A DNA stretch of 64,000 nucleotides from an uncultured Bacteroidales bacterium (GTDB taxonomy: Bacteria; Bacteroidota; Bacteroidia; Bacteroidales; UBA932), in NCBI GenBank assembly GCA_949294195.1, contig CASFGK010000009.1, positions 62,001-126,000 on the forward strand. The letters run 5' to 3'. Numbering within the stretch: the stretch's first letter is position 1; the number at the start of each line of letters is the position of its first letter. Below, one piece after another: positions 35,662 to 45,052 of this stretch. The position numbers were made by a program, and so were the translations under genes. Below the pieces are notes generated by a model. The model worked only from the letters and a program-made list of their open reading frames with translations. It ran no database searches and had not been told where the DNA came from.

Positions 35662-35691
35662 CAAAAATACGCGAATTATTCACAAAGGCAA
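35662..35691 (-). promoter_or_regulatory. Promoter of the DUF4294 gene
   Basis: Minus-strand TTG at 35691-35689, a 19-nt spacer and TATTTTTG at 35669-35662, about 20 nt before the ATG. Confidence 0.75.
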
Positions 35692-35846
35692 ATTTTCCAT
35701 GGATCGTATTTGAATGAAATGATGTGTTACAGCCGGTCGAAAACGGCAGGAATTTTTTTTGAACAATCCACATAATGCAATGATAACATATTACTTAGCT
35801 GTCAAAAAACTTGGTCGGAAAAGTTTGGAATTTTTTCAAAATTTAT

Positions 35847-35875
35847 TTGCATTTGAGATATTTTTACTATCTTTG
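35847..35875 (+). promoter_or_regulatory. Promoter of the rplP-to-rplQ operon
   Basis: TTG at 35847-35849, an 18-nt spacer and TATCTTTG at 35868-35875. The leader to rplP is about 84 nt. The 323-nt gap 35643-35965 holds this promoter, the DUF4294 promoter and AT-rich DNA in which I see no gene. Confidence 0.8.
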
Positions 35876-35965
35876 CAGTCCCTTATTTGAGGATAAGTCC
35901 GCCCAACCAGCTGAGACTCAATGTTTTAAGGGAAAACGGAAATATTTATTTAAAGTAATAGAACA

Positions 35966-36385
35966 ATGTTACAACCAAAGAAAACAAAATTTAGAAGGCA
36001 GCAGAAAGGCCGTATGAAAGGGCTTGCCCAGAGGGGTAACCAGCTTGCATTCGGTTCTTTCGGTATCAAGACCTTGGAAAATTGTTGGCTTACGGGTCGC
36101 CAGATCGAGGCCGCCCGTCAGGCAGTTGTCCGTTACATGAAGCGTGAAGGTAAGATCTGGATCAGAATTTTCCCTGACAAGCCTTATACCAAAAAGCCTG
36201 CTGAAGTGCGTATGGGTAAAGGTAAGGGTAATCCTGAGGGATTTGTTTGTCCTGTTACTCCGGGCCGTATCCTTATAGAGGCTGAGGGCGTTCCTATGGA
36301 GATTGCAAAAGAGGCGCTCCGTCTCGGTGCCCAGAAACTTCCGGTGACCACGAAATTCGTGGTGCGCAGAGATTATGTTGAATAG
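35966..36385 (+). CDS. rplP: Ribosomal protein uL16
   Basis: At 139 residues, beginning [11 protein letters not shown] and containing the conserved [12 protein letters not shown] and [22 protein letters not shown] blocks, the latter near the A-site tRNA. It is normally the gene after rpsC in the S10 operon; here it opens a new transcription unit. Confidence 0.98.
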   Translation: MLQPKKTKFRRQQKGRMKGLAQRGNQLAFGSFGIKTLENCWLTGRQIEAARQAVVRYMKREGKIWIRIFPDKPYTKKPAEVRMGKGKGNPEGFVCPVTPGRILIEAEGVPMEIAKEALRLGAQKLPVTTKFVVRRDYVE

Positions 36386-36402
36386 TTTAATGGAGAAAAG
36401 AA

Positions 36403-36597
36403 ATGAAAGCATCTGAAGTACGCGAAATGTCAATCAGTGATCTGCGCGAGCGTATCGAAGCTGAGAAAGCCAATCTCGATACAATGAAGATAAACCACGC
36501 TATCTCTCCATTAGAAGATACGTCAAAGATCAGGAAAACAAAAAAGGATATCGCCCGTATGATGACTATCCTTGCAGAGAAAGAAAAACAGAACTAA
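36403..36597 (+). CDS. rpmC: Ribosomal protein uL29
   Basis: At 64 residues, an all-helical protein at the tunnel exit (MKASEVREMSISDLRERIEA, then a helix-turn-helix with LEDTSKIRKTKKDIARM). It lies 17 nt after rplP. Confidence 0.97.
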   Translation: MKASEVREMSISDLRERIEAEKANLDTMKINHAISPLEDTSKIRKTKKDIARMMTILAEKEKQN

Positions 36598-36609
36598 AAT
36601 TCGAATCCG

Positions 36610-36864
36610 ATGGAAAGAAATCTTCGTAAGGAAAGAACAGGCGTAGTGGTCAGCAACAAGATGGATAAGTCCATTGTGGTTGCAGTCGCAACGAAAGAGA
36701 AACACCCTATCTACGGGAAGTTCGTTAAAAAGACCAAGAAGTTTGTCGCTCACGACGAGAAGAACGAGTGCAGCGAGGGCGACAGAGTCCTTATTATGGA
36801 AACCCGTCCTTTGAGCAAGACAAAGAGATGGAGATTAGTAGAAATCGTAGAAAAAGTTAAGTAG
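36610..36864 (+). CDS. rpsQ: Ribosomal protein uS17
   Basis: At 84 residues, an OB-fold primary 16S rRNA binder: [19 protein letters not shown] and [27 protein letters not shown] are the family signatures. It starts 12 nt after rpmC. Confidence 0.98.
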   Translation: MERNLRKERTGVVVSNKMDKSIVVAVATKEKHPIYGKFVKKTKKFVAHDEKNECSEGDRVLIMETRPLSKTKRWRLVEIVEKVK

Positions 36865-36867
36865 GCT

Positions 36868-37233
36868 ATGATACAGCAGGAAACACGTTTACAGGTGGCA
36901 GACAACAGCGGAGCGAAGGAAGTGCTTTGCATCCGTGTTCTGGGAGGTACACGCCGCCGTTATGCGAGAGTGGGCGACAAGATTGTCGTGGCAGTAAAGA
37001 GCGCAATCCCCGGTGGTGATGCCAAGAAAGGATCAGTATCCAAGGCTGTTGTAGTGCGCACCAAGAAAGAAGTCCGCAGGGCGGACGGATCATATATCCG
37101 TTTCGATGACAATGCATGCGTCCTTCTGAACAACCAGGGTGAAGTCCGTGGGACACGTATTTTCGGCCCTGTTGCCAGAGAGCTGCGTGAGAACTATATG
37201 AAGATCGTTTCACTGGCACCGGAGGTCCTTTAA
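36868..37233 (+). CDS. rplN: Ribosomal protein uL14
   Basis: At 121 residues, starting [18 protein letters not shown] and ending [25 protein letters not shown]. It forms the subunit interface with bL19 and is the docking site of RsfS. It is the first gene of the classical spc operon, 3 nt after rpsQ. Confidence 0.98.
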   Translation: MIQQETRLQVADNSGAKEVLCIRVLGGTRRRYARVGDKIVVAVKSAIPGGDAKKGSVSKAVVVRTKKEVRRADGSYIRFDDNACVLLNNQGEVRGTRIFGPVARELRENYMKIVSLAPEVL

Positions 37234-37245
37234 TTTTTAGAAGTC

Positions 37246-37563
37246 ATGAAAAAGTTCCATATAAAGAAAGGCGACACCGTTTATGTCAATGCCGGTAATG
37301 ACAAAGGAAAGACCGGTAAGGTGCTTGAGATGATTACAGACAAGGATCGCGCTATTGTTGAGGGTATCAACATGGTAAGCAAGCACATGAAGCCAAGCCC
37401 GAAGCATCCTCAGGGCGGTATTGTTAAACAAGAGGCTGGGATCCATGTATCGAACCTCCAGCTTGTGGACCCTGTCAAGGGCGGTCCTACAAGGATCGGA
37501 CACAAGTTCGTGGATGGCAAGAAGATCCGTTACGCTAAAAAATCTGGAGAGGAGATTAAATAA
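37246..37563 (+). CDS. rplX: Ribosomal protein uL24
   Basis: At 105 residues, with an N-terminal KOW motif ([20 protein letters not shown]) and the [18 protein letters not shown] segment. It initiates large-subunit assembly. Its TAA stop shares one base with the rplE ATG (TAATG). Confidence 0.98.
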   Translation: MKKFHIKKGDTVYVNAGNDKGKTGKVLEMITDKDRAIVEGINMVSKHMKPSPKHPQGGIVKQEAGIHVSNLQLVDPVKGGPTRIGHKFVDGKKIRYAKKSGEEIK

Positions 37564-38168
37564 TGGCAAAGAGCAATAAGAATACTACTACAGCGGTGCA
37601 GGCGGCTCTCCCTGCCGGGTATGTGCCTACACTCAAGAAAGTATATAAGGAAGAGATCGTTCCGAAGCTGGTGAAAGAGTTCTCGTACTCTACAGTAATG
37701 CAGGTTCCAAAACTTGTCAAGATAACCATCAACCAGGGTATCGGGGACGCTACCGGTGACAAGAAGCTTGTGGAGGTCGCACAGCAGGAGCTGACAGCCA
37801 TTACAGGACAGAAAGCCGTGGCTACCACTTCAAGAAAGGATATCTCAAACTTCAAACTCCGTAAGGGAATGCCTATTGGTGTCAAGGTGACACTTCGCGG
37901 GACGAGGATGTACGAGTTCCTTGAGAGGCTTATCCGTATTTCTCTTCCTCGTATCAGGGACTTCAACGGTATCTCTGAAAAACTCGACGGGAAAGGAAAC
38001 TACACACTCGGTATCAAGGAGCAGATCATCTTCCCTGAAATCGACATCGACAAGATCACCAAGATCCTCGGTATGGAGATAACATTCGTTACGACAGCGG
38101 GTACTGATGAGGAGGCTTATGCCCTTCTTCGTGAATTCGGCCTGCCTTTCAAGAAACACAACAACTAA
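37563..38168 (+). CDS. rplE: Ribosomal protein uL5
   Basis: At 201 residues, about 20 longer than the E. coli protein because of an N-terminal Ala/Thr/Pro-rich extension ([17 protein letters not shown]). The core starts [13 protein letters not shown] and includes [14 protein letters not shown] and the 5S rRNA-binding loop. Translationally coupled to rplX. Confidence 0.97.
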   Translation: MAKSNKNTTTAVQAALPAGYVPTLKKVYKEEIVPKLVKEFSYSTVMQVPKLVKITINQGIGDATGDKKLVEVAQQELTAITGQKAVATTSRKDISNFKLRKGMPIGVKVTLRGTRMYEFLERLIRISLPRIRDFNGISEKLDGKGNYTLGIKEQIIFPEIDIDKITKILGMEITFVTTAGTDEEAYALLREFGLPFKKHNN

Positions 38169-38179
38169 ATCACAGGAAA

Positions 38180-38449
38180 ATGGCAAAAGAATCAATGAAA
38201 GCCCGCGAAGTAAAGCGCGCTAAATTAGTTGCTAAATACGCCGAGAAGAGGAAAGCCCTCAAGGAGGCTGGGGACTGGGCGGCTCTTGACAAGCTCCCTA
38301 AGAATTCAAGTCCTTGCCGTCTTCACAACCGCTGCTCTCTCACCGGACGTCCAAAAGGATACATGAGACTCTTCGGAATCAGCCGTATCCAGTTCCGCGA
38401 GATGGCAAGCAACGGTCTTATTCCGGGCGTCAAGAAAGCAAGCTGGTAA
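38180..38449 (+). CDS. rpsN: Ribosomal protein uS14, zinc-free form
   Basis: An 89-residue long form of S14. It lacks the CxxC pairs of the zinc-binding short form; only the Cys residues in [21 protein letters not shown] remain. It lies 11 nt after rplE. Confidence 0.97.
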   Translation: MAKESMKAREVKRAKLVAKYAEKRKALKEAGDWAALDKLPKNSSPCRLHNRCSLTGRPKGYMRLFGISRIQFREMASNGLIPGVKKASW

Positions 38450-38494
38450 TAGCATATAACACATTATCAATATTTAAGTTCAATTTGGATATCG

Positions 38495-38510
38495 GGCGTG
38501 CAGATACGCC
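38495..38510 (+). other. Small hairpin in the rpsN-rpsH gap
   Basis: The 85-nt gap before rpsH is the longest within the spc genes. It contains GGCGT (38495-38499) paired with ACGCC (38506-38510). S8 is an autoregulator in E. coli, so an S8-binding element here is conceivable, but the stem is short. Confidence 0.25.
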
Positions 38511-38534
38511 GGTTTCTATTAAAAAGACAAAAAA

Positions 38535-38930
38535 ATGACTGATCCAATTGCAGATTATCTCACACGCATCCGCAACGCTTATCTTGCGGGCAAGAAGATT
38601 GTCGAGATTCCTTCTTCAAAGATGAAGGTTGCTATCACAAAGATCCTTTGCGAGAAAGGATACATCCTCAGCTACAAGGTTGTTGAAGGACAGCCTTTCA
38701 ATACCATCAAAATCGCCCTTAAGTATCATCCGCAGACCAAGACCGCGGCTATCAAGAAGATATTCCGCGTATCAAAGCCGGGTCTGCGCAAGTATACCGA
38801 TGTGGAGAATATGCCTAGGGTTCTGAACGGACTCGGAATCGCTATCCTTTCAACATCAAAAGGCGTCATCACGGACAAGGAGGCGAAGACACTCAACGTA
38901 GGCGGTGAGGTTATATGTTATGTATATTAA
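38535..38930 (+). CDS. rpsH: Ribosomal protein uS8
   Basis: At 131 residues, starting MTDPIADYLTRIRNAY and ending with the GLGIAILSTSKGVITDKEA and GGEVICYVY signatures. It binds the central domain of 16S rRNA and is a translational repressor in E. coli. Confidence 0.98.
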   Translation: MTDPIADYLTRIRNAYLAGKKIVEIPSSKMKVAITKILCEKGYILSYKVVEGQPFNTIKIALKYHPQTKTAAIKKIFRVSKPGLRKYTDVENMPRVLNGLGIAILSTSKGVITDKEAKTLNVGGEVICYVY

Positions 38931-38948
38931 TCTTAAAGGAAACGAATA

Positions 38949-39509
38949 ATGTCAAGAATTGGTAAATTGCCTGTACACCTTCCTGCCAAGGTAACCGTCG
39001 AGGTTCTGCCTGGCAACGTAGTAAAGGTTAAAGGACCTCTCGGCGAGCTGAGTCAGAAAGTTGACCCGGATATCACTGTTACCGTAGAGGGAAATGAAGT
39101 TAAATTGACCCGTCCGACTGACCAGCCGAGACATCGTTCTATGCATGGTCTCTACCGTGCCCTTGTCCACAACATGGTTGTAGGAGTTTCAGAGGGCTAC
39201 ACAATCAAGCAGGAGCTTGTCGGTGTGGGTTACCGCGTAGATGTCAAGGGTCAGATTCTCGAGTTTTCGCTCGGATATTCTCATGACATACATCTTATGC
39301 TTCCTAAAGAGGTTTCAGCTGAAGCAGAGCCTGTGAAGAAAGGAGCAAACCCTATCCTGGTGCTCAAGAGTGCTGACAAGCAGCTCATCGGCCAGGTGGC
39401 TGCAAAGATACGCTCTCTGCGTAAGCCTGAGCCATATAAGGGTAAAGGTATCAAGTTTGTCGGAGAGCAGCTCCGTCGTAAAGCCGGTAAGTCAGCTGGT
39501 GCTAAATAA
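38949..39509 (+). CDS. rplF: Ribosomal protein uL6
   Basis: At 186 residues, a duplicated-fold protein: MSRIGKLPVHLPAKVTV opens the first repeat, and the C-terminal repeat ends RKPEPYKGKGIKFVGEQLRRKAGK, the family signature near the sarcin-ricin loop. Confidence 0.98.
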   Translation: MSRIGKLPVHLPAKVTVEVLPGNVVKVKGPLGELSQKVDPDITVTVEGNEVKLTRPTDQPRHRSMHGLYRALVHNMVVGVSEGYTIKQELVGVGYRVDVKGQILEFSLGYSHDIHLMLPKEVSAEAEPVKKGANPILVLKSADKQLIGQVAAKIRSLRKPEPYKGKGIKFVGEQLRRKAGKSAGAK

Positions 39510-39525
39510 ATCGGGAGGATAAATC

Positions 39526-39888
39526 ATGGCATTGAATAAAATTGAAAGAAGAAGAAGGATTCACTACCGTATCCGCAAGGTTGTCAATGGTACGGCTGAA
39601 AGGCCAAGAATGGTTGTCTTCAGAAGCAACAAGCAGATTTACGTGCAGGTTATAGATGACGTCAAGGCTGTTACACTTGCTGCCGCAGCATCTAACGACA
39701 AGGAGCTTGCCGCTGCATGCAAGGGCAAGTCCGGAATCGAGGCTGCCGCTATCGTTGGAAAAGCCATTGCAGAGCGTGCTATCGCAAAGGGTATCACCAC
39801 CATTGCTTTTGACCGTGGAGGTTACCTTTATCATGGAAGAGTTAAAAGTTTGGCAGATGCTGCCCGTGAAGGCGGCTTGATTTTCTAA
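39526..39888 (+). CDS. rplR: Ribosomal protein uL18
   Basis: At 120 residues, with a basic N-terminus and the 5S rRNA-binding core ([45 protein letters not shown]). A true Shine-Dalgarno motif, GGGAGGA at 39513-39519, lies 7 nt before the ATG, which is unusual in this lineage. Confidence 0.98.
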   Translation: MALNKIERRRRIHYRIRKVVNGTAERPRMVVFRSNKQIYVQVIDDVKAVTLAAAASNDKELAAACKGKSGIEAAAIVGKAIAERAIAKGITTIAFDRGGYLYHGRVKSLADAAREGGLIF

Positions 39889-39898
39889 AAATAAGACT

Positions 39899-40417
39899 AT
39901 GGCAAATACAAATGTTAAAAGAGTAAAAGTTTCTGATCTTGAGTTGAAAGACAGACTTGTAGCCATCCAGAGAGTGACAAAGGTCACTAAGGGTGGTCGT
40001 CACTTCAGCTTTGCTGCCATTGTTGTAGTCGGTGACGAGAACGGCGTTGTAGGCTATGGTCTTGGAAAAGCCAACGAGGTCACTACTGCAATTTCAAAGG
40101 GAATCGAGGATGCAAAGAAGAATCTTGTAAAGGTTCCGGTCCTCAACAAGACTATCCCTCATGAGCAGGAGGCTAAGTTCGGTGGAGCAAGAGTATTCAT
40201 GAAACCTGCGGCTCCCGGTACCGGAGTGAAGGCCGGCGGTGCGATGCGTGCCGTTTTCGAGTCTGTAGGTATACAGAATGTCCTTGCAAAATCAAAAGGT
40301 TCATCAAACCCTCACAACCTGGTGAAAGCTACTGTCGCTGCACTTGTTGAAATGAGAGATGCCTATACAGTTGCCGGACTTCGCGGAATTCCTATGAGCA
40401 GAGTATTTAACGGTTAA
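39899..40417 (+). CDS. rpsE: Ribosomal protein uS5
   Basis: At 172 residues. The double-stranded RNA-binding N-terminal domain has [16 protein letters not shown], and the C-terminal domain has [18 protein letters not shown]. It takes part in translational fidelity. Its stop is followed at once by the Shine-Dalgarno of rpmD. Confidence 0.98.
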   Translation: MANTNVKRVKVSDLELKDRLVAIQRVTKVTKGGRHFSFAAIVVVGDENGVVGYGLGKANEVTTAISKGIEDAKKNLVKVPVLNKTIPHEQEAKFGGARVFMKPAAPGTGVKAGGAMRAVFESVGIQNVLAKSKGSSNPHNLVKATVAALVEMRDAYTVAGLRGIPMSRVFNG

Positions 40418-40430
40418 GGAGGAAGAAGAA

Positions 40431-40610
40431 ATGGCAAAACTTAGGATAACTCAGATTAAAAGCAAGAATGGAGCGACTAAGAGGCAGATTGCAAACCTTC
40501 AGTCTCTCGGCATTCACAGACTGCACCAGACTGTAGAGGTGGAACTGAACCCGGTGTCAAAAGGCATGGTTGAGAAAGTTCTTCACCTCGTGAAAGTAGA
40601 GGAAATTTAA
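40431..40610 (+). CDS. rpmD: Ribosomal protein uL30
   Basis: A 59-residue gene read directly from the sequence: MAKLRITQIKSKNG at the start, ALQSLGI-type segment LQSLGIHRLHQTVE in the middle and a final KVEEI before the TAA at 40608. It fits the usual size and position between rpsE and rplO. A strong AAGGAGG lies 8 nt before the ATG. Confidence 0.97.
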   Translation: MAKLRITQIKSKNGATKRQIANLQSLGIHRLHQTVEVELNPVSKGMVEKVLHLVKVEEI

Positions 40611-40627
40611 TTAGGGAGGATCGAGAG

Positions 40628-41077
40628 ATGAAATTACACGAACTTAAACCTGCTGAGGGTTCAACAAAAAGAGTGAAGAGAATCGGCCGTGGCGAAGGTT
40701 CCGGACATGGCGGTACATCAACCCGCGGACACAAAGGTGCGCAGGCCCGCTCCGGTTATTCTCGCAAGATCGGTTTTGAAGGCGGTCAGATGCCTATTCA
40801 GAGACGTCTGCCTAAATTCGGCTTCAAGAATCGCAACAGAGTAGAGTATAAAGGAATCAATGTCTCTGTTCTTCAGGCTATTTCAGAAAAGCTTGGAACA
40901 TCTGTCATAGATATCGAGACTCTGAAGAGCGCAGGATATCTTTCCAAAAGCCAGCTTGTAAAGATTCTCGGTAACGGAGAACTTGCCGCAAAGCTTGAGG
41001 TGTCTGCGAATGCATTTACCAAATCTGCCGTTGCGAAGATTGAGGCTGCCGGTGGCAAAGTAACTGTAATCGAATAG
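40628..41077 (+). CDS. rplO: Ribosomal protein uL15
   Basis: At 149 residues. The Gly/Arg-rich N-terminal tail (RIGRGEGSGHGGTSTRGHKGAQARSG) threads into 23S rRNA and the C-terminal domain ends GGKVTVIE. GGGAGGA at 40614-40620 is a Shine-Dalgarno motif 7 nt before the start. Confidence 0.98.
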   Translation: MKLHELKPAEGSTKRVKRIGRGEGSGHGGTSTRGHKGAQARSGYSRKIGFEGGQMPIQRRLPKFGFKNRNRVEYKGINVSVLQAISEKLGTSVIDIETLKSAGYLSKSQLVKILGNGELAAKLEVSANAFTKSAVAKIEAAGGKVTVIE

Positions 41078-41079
41078 CG

Positions 41080-42420
41080 ATGAAGAGACTAATCCAGACT
41101 ATCAAGAATATCTTCAAGATAGAAGAGCTGCGCAAAAGAATCGGTTATACCGTTCTTTTGCTGCTTGTGTATCGCCTCGGAAGTTTCATTGTGCTCCCGG
41201 GTATAGATTCCACTATGATAGCGAACATGCAGGATTTTTCACAGGAAGGCCTTGTCGGACTTCTGAACATGTTCTCAGGTGGTGCATTCGGTAACGCTTC
41301 TATCTTTGCCTTGGGAGTGATGCCTTATATCTCGGCATCAATCGTCATCCAGCTTCTCGGCGTATTCGTCCCTTACTTCAAGAAACTTCAGATGGAGGGA
41401 GAGAGCGGACGCCGTAAAATGAACCAGCTTACAAGATATCTCACCATTGTCATCCTGTGCATTCAGGGTCCTGCCTATATGGCTGCCCTGCACAACCAGA
41501 TTCCTGAAGAGGCGTTCATTGCTATCTACAGGCTCGGATGGAGTTCATTCATGTTCAACCTTGTTTCCACAGTTATCCTTATAGGTGGGACAATGTTCGT
41601 GATGTGGCTTGGTGAGCGTATTACTGACCGCGGTATCGGCAACGGTATATCCCTTATAATCATGGTGGGTATCATCGCACGTCTGCCTTATGCCCTTGTC
41701 GCTGAAATCGGAGAAAAGGTCGGATCCACCGTTACAGGAGGTCCGCTCATGCTAGTTGTCGAACTGATAATCCTGTTCTTCGTGTTCGTAGCGGCCATTG
41801 CGCTTGTCCAGGGAGTCAGAAAAGTTCCCGTACAGTACGCAAAGAGGGTTGTCGGAAACAAGCAGTACGGCGGGGTTCGTCAGTATATACCGATGAAGAT
41901 CAATGCAGCAGGCGTCATGCCTATCATCTTTGCACAGGCGCTTATGCTTTTCCCTCTGATTTTCTCAAACTTTGAGGCGACAAGGGGCTTTGCTGCCACG
42001 ATGAGCAACTATACAGGTTTCTGGTACAACTTCGTTTTCTTCCTGTTTGTGGTCATTTTCACATTCTTCTATACGGCCGTTACTGTCAATCCTACAATGA
42101 TGGCCGAGGATATGAAGAAAAACGGAGGTTTCATACCTGGAGTAAAACCGGGAAAGAAGACTGTCGAGTATCTTGATACAATCATGTCAAGGGTAACTCT
42201 TCCTGGATCTGTTTTCCTGGGACTGATCGCCATTCTGCCGGCCTTTGCCATGCTGCTTGGCGTGAACAACCAGTTCGCAAGCTTCTATGGAGGTACTTCC
42301 CTCCTGATCCTTGTCGGAGTGGTGCTTGATACTCTCCAGCAGATTGAAAGTCATCTGCTGATGCGTCACTATGACGGACTGATGAAAACCGGTCGCCTGA
42401 AAGGACGTTCCGGAATGTAA
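41080..42420 (+). CDS. secY: Protein translocase subunit SecY
   Basis: A 446-residue inner-membrane channel with ten helices. Visible hallmarks are LVYRLGSFIVLPGID after the first helix region, GNASIFALGVMPYISASIVIQLL (plug and helix 2) and the cytoplasmic loop KVPVQYAKRVVG near residue 250-260. It is the core of the Sec pathway that exports the many signal-peptide proteins in this window. It starts 2 nt after rplO. Confidence 0.98.
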   Translation: MKRLIQTIKNIFKIEELRKRIGYTVLLLLVYRLGSFIVLPGIDSTMIANMQDFSQEGLVGLLNMFSGGAFGNASIFALGVMPYISASIVIQLLGVFVPYFKKLQMEGESGRRKMNQLTRYLTIVILCIQGPAYMAALHNQIPEEAFIAIYRLGWSSFMFNLVSTVILIGGTMFVMWLGERITDRGIGNGISLIIMVGIIARLPYALVAEIGEKVGSTVTGGPLMLVVELIILFFVFVAAIALVQGVRKVPVQYAKRVVGNKQYGGVRQYIPMKINAAGVMPIIFAQALMLFPLIFSNFEATRGFAATMSNYTGFWYNFVFFLFVVIFTFFYTAVTVNPTMMAEDMKKNGGFIPGVKPGKKTVEYLDTIMSRVTLPGSVFLGLIAILPAFAMLLGVNNQFASFYGGTSLLILVGVVLDTLQQIESHLLMRHYDGLMKTGRLKGRSGM

Positions 42421-42441
42421 TTTCAATTGAGAAGAAGGAAA

Positions 42442-43215
42442 ATGGTAAAGCCGAAAACTGAAGAAGAGATAGCGCTGATGCGTGAGAATGCGATTCTTGT
42501 ATCAAAGACATTGGCTGAGGTCGGTAAGGTAGTTGCCCCAGGTGTGACAACTCTTGAGTTGAATAGGGTAGCTGAGACCTTTATCCGTGACAACGGAGCT
42601 ATCCCGAGTTTCTTGGGTTATGATGGCTTTCCTGCGGCTCTCTGCATATCTGTAAACGATACCGTCGTACATGGATTCCCATCCGATTATGTACTTAAAG
42701 AAGGCGATATCGTCTCAGTAGACTGCGGGACATTATATAAAGGCTATAACGGAGACTCGGCTTACACTTTCCCTGTCGGGGAAGTGGATGCCGGGACCCG
42801 GAAGCTTCTTGATGTAACTAAAGAGTCTCTTTACAGGGGTATAGCAGCAGCCGTAGACGGCAACAGGACGGGCGACATCGGACACGCGGTGCAATCGTAT
42901 GCCGAGTCATTCGGGTTCTCCGTTGTCCGCGAACTTGAGGGACACGGAATCGGAAAGAACATGCATGAAAATCCGGGAGTGCCCAATTACGGCAGACCGG
43001 GACATGGATCAAAGCTTACCGACGGGATGACCATTTGTATCGAACCGATGATCAATGCGGGAACACGCGGTGTGTACTTGGCTGAAAATGGTTGGGAAGT
43101 CCATACTGCAGACCGAAAGAAATCAGCGCATTTCGAACTTACGGTTGTTGTCAGAAAAGGTCGTGCGGAGCAGTTGTCAACCTTTGAATTCATTGAAAAT
43201 AACGTTAAATTTTAA
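42442..43215 (+). CDS. map: Methionine aminopeptidase, type I
   Basis: About 257 residues from the ATG at 42442, preceded by AAGGA-like purines; a TTG 15 nt earlier is a poorer start. Metal ligands of the pita-bread fold are in place: Asp in VDCGTLYKGYNGDSA (two Asp), His in GHGIGKNMHE, and the late Glu in MTICIEPMIN and WEVHTADRKKSAHFE. It removes the initiator Met from nascent proteins. Confidence 0.97.
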   Translation: MVKPKTEEEIALMRENAILVSKTLAEVGKVVAPGVTTLELNRVAETFIRDNGAIPSFLGYDGFPAALCISVNDTVVHGFPSDYVLKEGDIVSVDCGTLYKGYNGDSAYTFPVGEVDAGTRKLLDVTKESLYRGIAAAVDGNRTGDIGHAVQSYAESFGFSVVRELEGHGIGKNMHENPGVPNYGRPGHGSKLTDGMTICIEPMINAGTRGVYLAENGWEVHTADRKKSAHFELTVVVRKGRAEQLSTFEFIENNVKF

Positions 43216-43227
43216 AGTGATATTTAC

Positions 43228-43446
43228 ATGCCAAAACAGTCAGCGATAGAGCTCGAAGGAGTTATTACTGAAACTTTGCCGAACGCAATGTTCAAGGTGG
43301 AGTTGGAGAACGGCCATGTCATCATTGCCCATATCTCCGGAAAGATGAGAATGAATTATATCAAAATACTTCCTGGAGACAGGGTGAAGGTGGAAATGTC
43401 ACCATACGATTTAACAAAAGGAAGAATTTCTTTCAGATACAAATAA
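43228..43446 (+). CDS. infA: Translation initiation factor IF-1
   Basis: A 72-residue OB-fold protein ([50 protein letters not shown]). It occupies the A site during initiation. It lies 12 nt after map. Confidence 0.98.
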   Translation: MPKQSAIELEGVITETLPNAMFKVELENGHVIIAHISGKMRMNYIKILPGDRVKVEMSPYDLTKGRISFRYK

Positions 43447-43458
43447 AAACTTACGATA

Positions 43459-43575
43459 ATGAAAGTAAAAGCATCCATCAAGAAGCGCAGCGAAGACTGC
43501 AAGATCGTAAAACGTAAAGGACGCCTTTATGTGATCTGCAAGAAGAATCCTAAATTCAAGATGCGCCAGGGATAA
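43459..43575 (+). CDS. rpmJ: Ribosomal protein bL36, zinc-free type
   Basis: A 38-residue gene read directly: [20 protein letters not shown], then [18 protein letters not shown] and TAA. Only Cys14 and Cys27 of the usual three Cys and one His zinc ligands are present, so zinc binding is unlikely. Position between infA and rpsM is canonical. Confidence 0.97.
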   Translation: MKVKASIKKRSEDCKIVKRKGRLYVICKKNPKFKMRQG

Positions 43576-43613
43576 TTTTTCAGTTGTGTAACAAATAAAG
43601 TTTAATATAGATT

Positions 43614-43991
43614 ATGGCAAGAATAGCCGGTGTTGATTTACCTAACAACAAAAGAGGAGAGATAGGCCTTACCTATATCTTCGGTATCGGTCGCAGCTCT
43701 GCGAGGAAAATCCTCTCCCAGCTGGGTATCGATTTTGACACAAAGGTCGGAGACTGGAACGACGAGCAGATCGCAGGTATCCGTAATGTGATTGCCCATG
43801 AATACAAGATCGAGGGTGAGCTCCGTTCTGCAGTACAGATGAACATCAAGCGTCTGATGGATATCGGATGCTACAGAGGAATCCGTCACCGTCTCGGACT
43901 CCCTGTCCGCGGTCAGAGTACCAAGAACAACGCCCGTACTAGAAAGGGTAAGAAGAAAACTGTTGCAAACAAGAAGAAAGCAACTAAATAA
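43614..43991 (+). CDS. rpsM: Ribosomal protein uS13
   Basis: At 125 residues, [26 protein letters not shown] at the start and the C-terminal [25 protein letters not shown] tail that contacts P-site tRNA. First gene of the alpha-type block. Confidence 0.98.
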   Translation: MARIAGVDLPNNKRGEIGLTYIFGIGRSSARKILSQLGIDFDTKVGDWNDEQIAGIRNVIAHEYKIEGELRSAVQMNIKRLMDIGCYRGIRHRLGLPVRGQSTKNNARTRKGKKKTVANKKKATK

Positions 43992-44004
43992 CGGGAGATG
44001 AATT

Positions 44005-44397
44005 ATGGCAAAGAAAACGACAACAACAAACAAGAAAAGAGTTGTAAAGGTTGACGCTTATGGCGAGGCTCATATTTCATCGACCTTCAACAACGTGATT
44101 ATCTCGCTTACGAACAACGTAGGCCAGGTCATCAGCTGGTCATCTGCAGGAAAAAGCGGTTTCAGGGGTTCAAAGAAGAACACTCCGTATGCCGCTCAGG
44201 TTGCCGCTGCGGATGCAGCCAAGACTGCTTACGATCTCGGACTGCGTAAAGTGAAAGCTTATGTCAAAGGGCCTGGTGCAGGACGTGAGTCTGCCATCAG
44301 AACCATACATGGTGCAGGTATCGAAGTCACAGAAATCATTGATGTAACTCCAATGCCACACAATGGTTGTAGACCTAAAGGCCGTCGTAAAGTTTAA
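44005..44397 (+). CDS. rpsK: Ribosomal protein uS11
   Basis: At 130 residues, with the platform-binding signatures [15 protein letters not shown]-like region and [20 protein letters not shown], ending [17 protein letters not shown]. It binds 16S rRNA near the E site. Confidence 0.98.
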   Translation: MAKKTTTTNKKRVVKVDAYGEAHISSTFNNVIISLTNNVGQVISWSSAGKSGFRGSKKNTPYAAQVAAADAAKTAYDLGLRKVKAYVKGPGAGRESAIRTIHGAGIEVTEIIDVTPMPHNGCRPKGRRKV

Positions 44398-44424
44398 TTT
44401 TTAACTGTATAAAGGAAAGTTACT

Positions 44425-45027
44425 ATGGCAAGATATACTGGACCAAGAACCAAGATCGCACGTAAATTCGGCGAGCCTATTTTCGGGACTGACAAGGATT
44501 TCGAAAAGAGGAACTACCCTCCGGGACAGCACGGACTGGCCCGCAAGCGTAAGAAACTGTCTGAATATGGTGTTCAGCTGAAGGAAAAACAGAAAGTCAA
44601 ATATACATACGGTCTGCTCGAGAGACAGTTCCGCAACCTTTACGAGAAGGCTTCACGTATGAAGGGACAGAAAGGTGAGAACCTTATCCAGCTCCTTGAG
44701 TCGCGTCTGGACAATATCGTTTACCGTCTGGGTCTGGCTCCTACACGTGCAGCGGCAAGACAGCTTGTGACACACTGCCATATCACTCTCAACGGTGAGG
44801 TATGCAATATACCTTCATCTATTATCAAGCCGGGAGATGTGGTTGCCGTAAGGGAAAGGTCAAAGAGTCTCGAAGTTATCCAGAACAGCGTTGCTTCTGC
44901 AGCCAAATATTCATGGCTGGAGTTCGATGCAAAGTCTCTGACAGGAAAATACCTCAACTATCCTGTAAGAACTGAAATTCCGGAGAATATTACCGAGCAG
45001 CTTATTGTCGAGCTGTACTCCAAGTAG
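44425..45027 (+). CDS. rpsD: Ribosomal protein uS4, zinc-free form
   Basis: At 200 residues. The N-terminal part lacks a four-Cys zinc site, and the S4 RNA-binding domain ([22 protein letters not shown] to [10 protein letters not shown]) is intact. In many bacteria S4 represses its own operon. Confidence 0.98.
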   Translation: MARYTGPRTKIARKFGEPIFGTDKDFEKRNYPPGQHGLARKRKKLSEYGVQLKEKQKVKYTYGLLERQFRNLYEKASRMKGQKGENLIQLLESRLDNIVYRLGLAPTRAAARQLVTHCHITLNGEVCNIPSSIIKPGDVVAVRERSKSLEVIQNSVASAAKYSWLEFDAKSLTGKYLNYPVRTEIPENITEQLIVELYSK

Positions 45028-45052
45028 TAATTAACACCCAAAAAGAAGTAAT

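Noticed and set aside
35643-35965. Possible small RNA or hidden gene in the gap before rplP
   Set aside because: Apart from the two promoters, only AT-rich DNA without a conserved fold or credible start codon is seen. A short frame at 35811-36017 runs into rplP in another frame.
38450-38534. Riboswitch between rpsN and rpsH
   Set aside because: The only structure is a 5-bp stem; no known riboswitch consensus matches.
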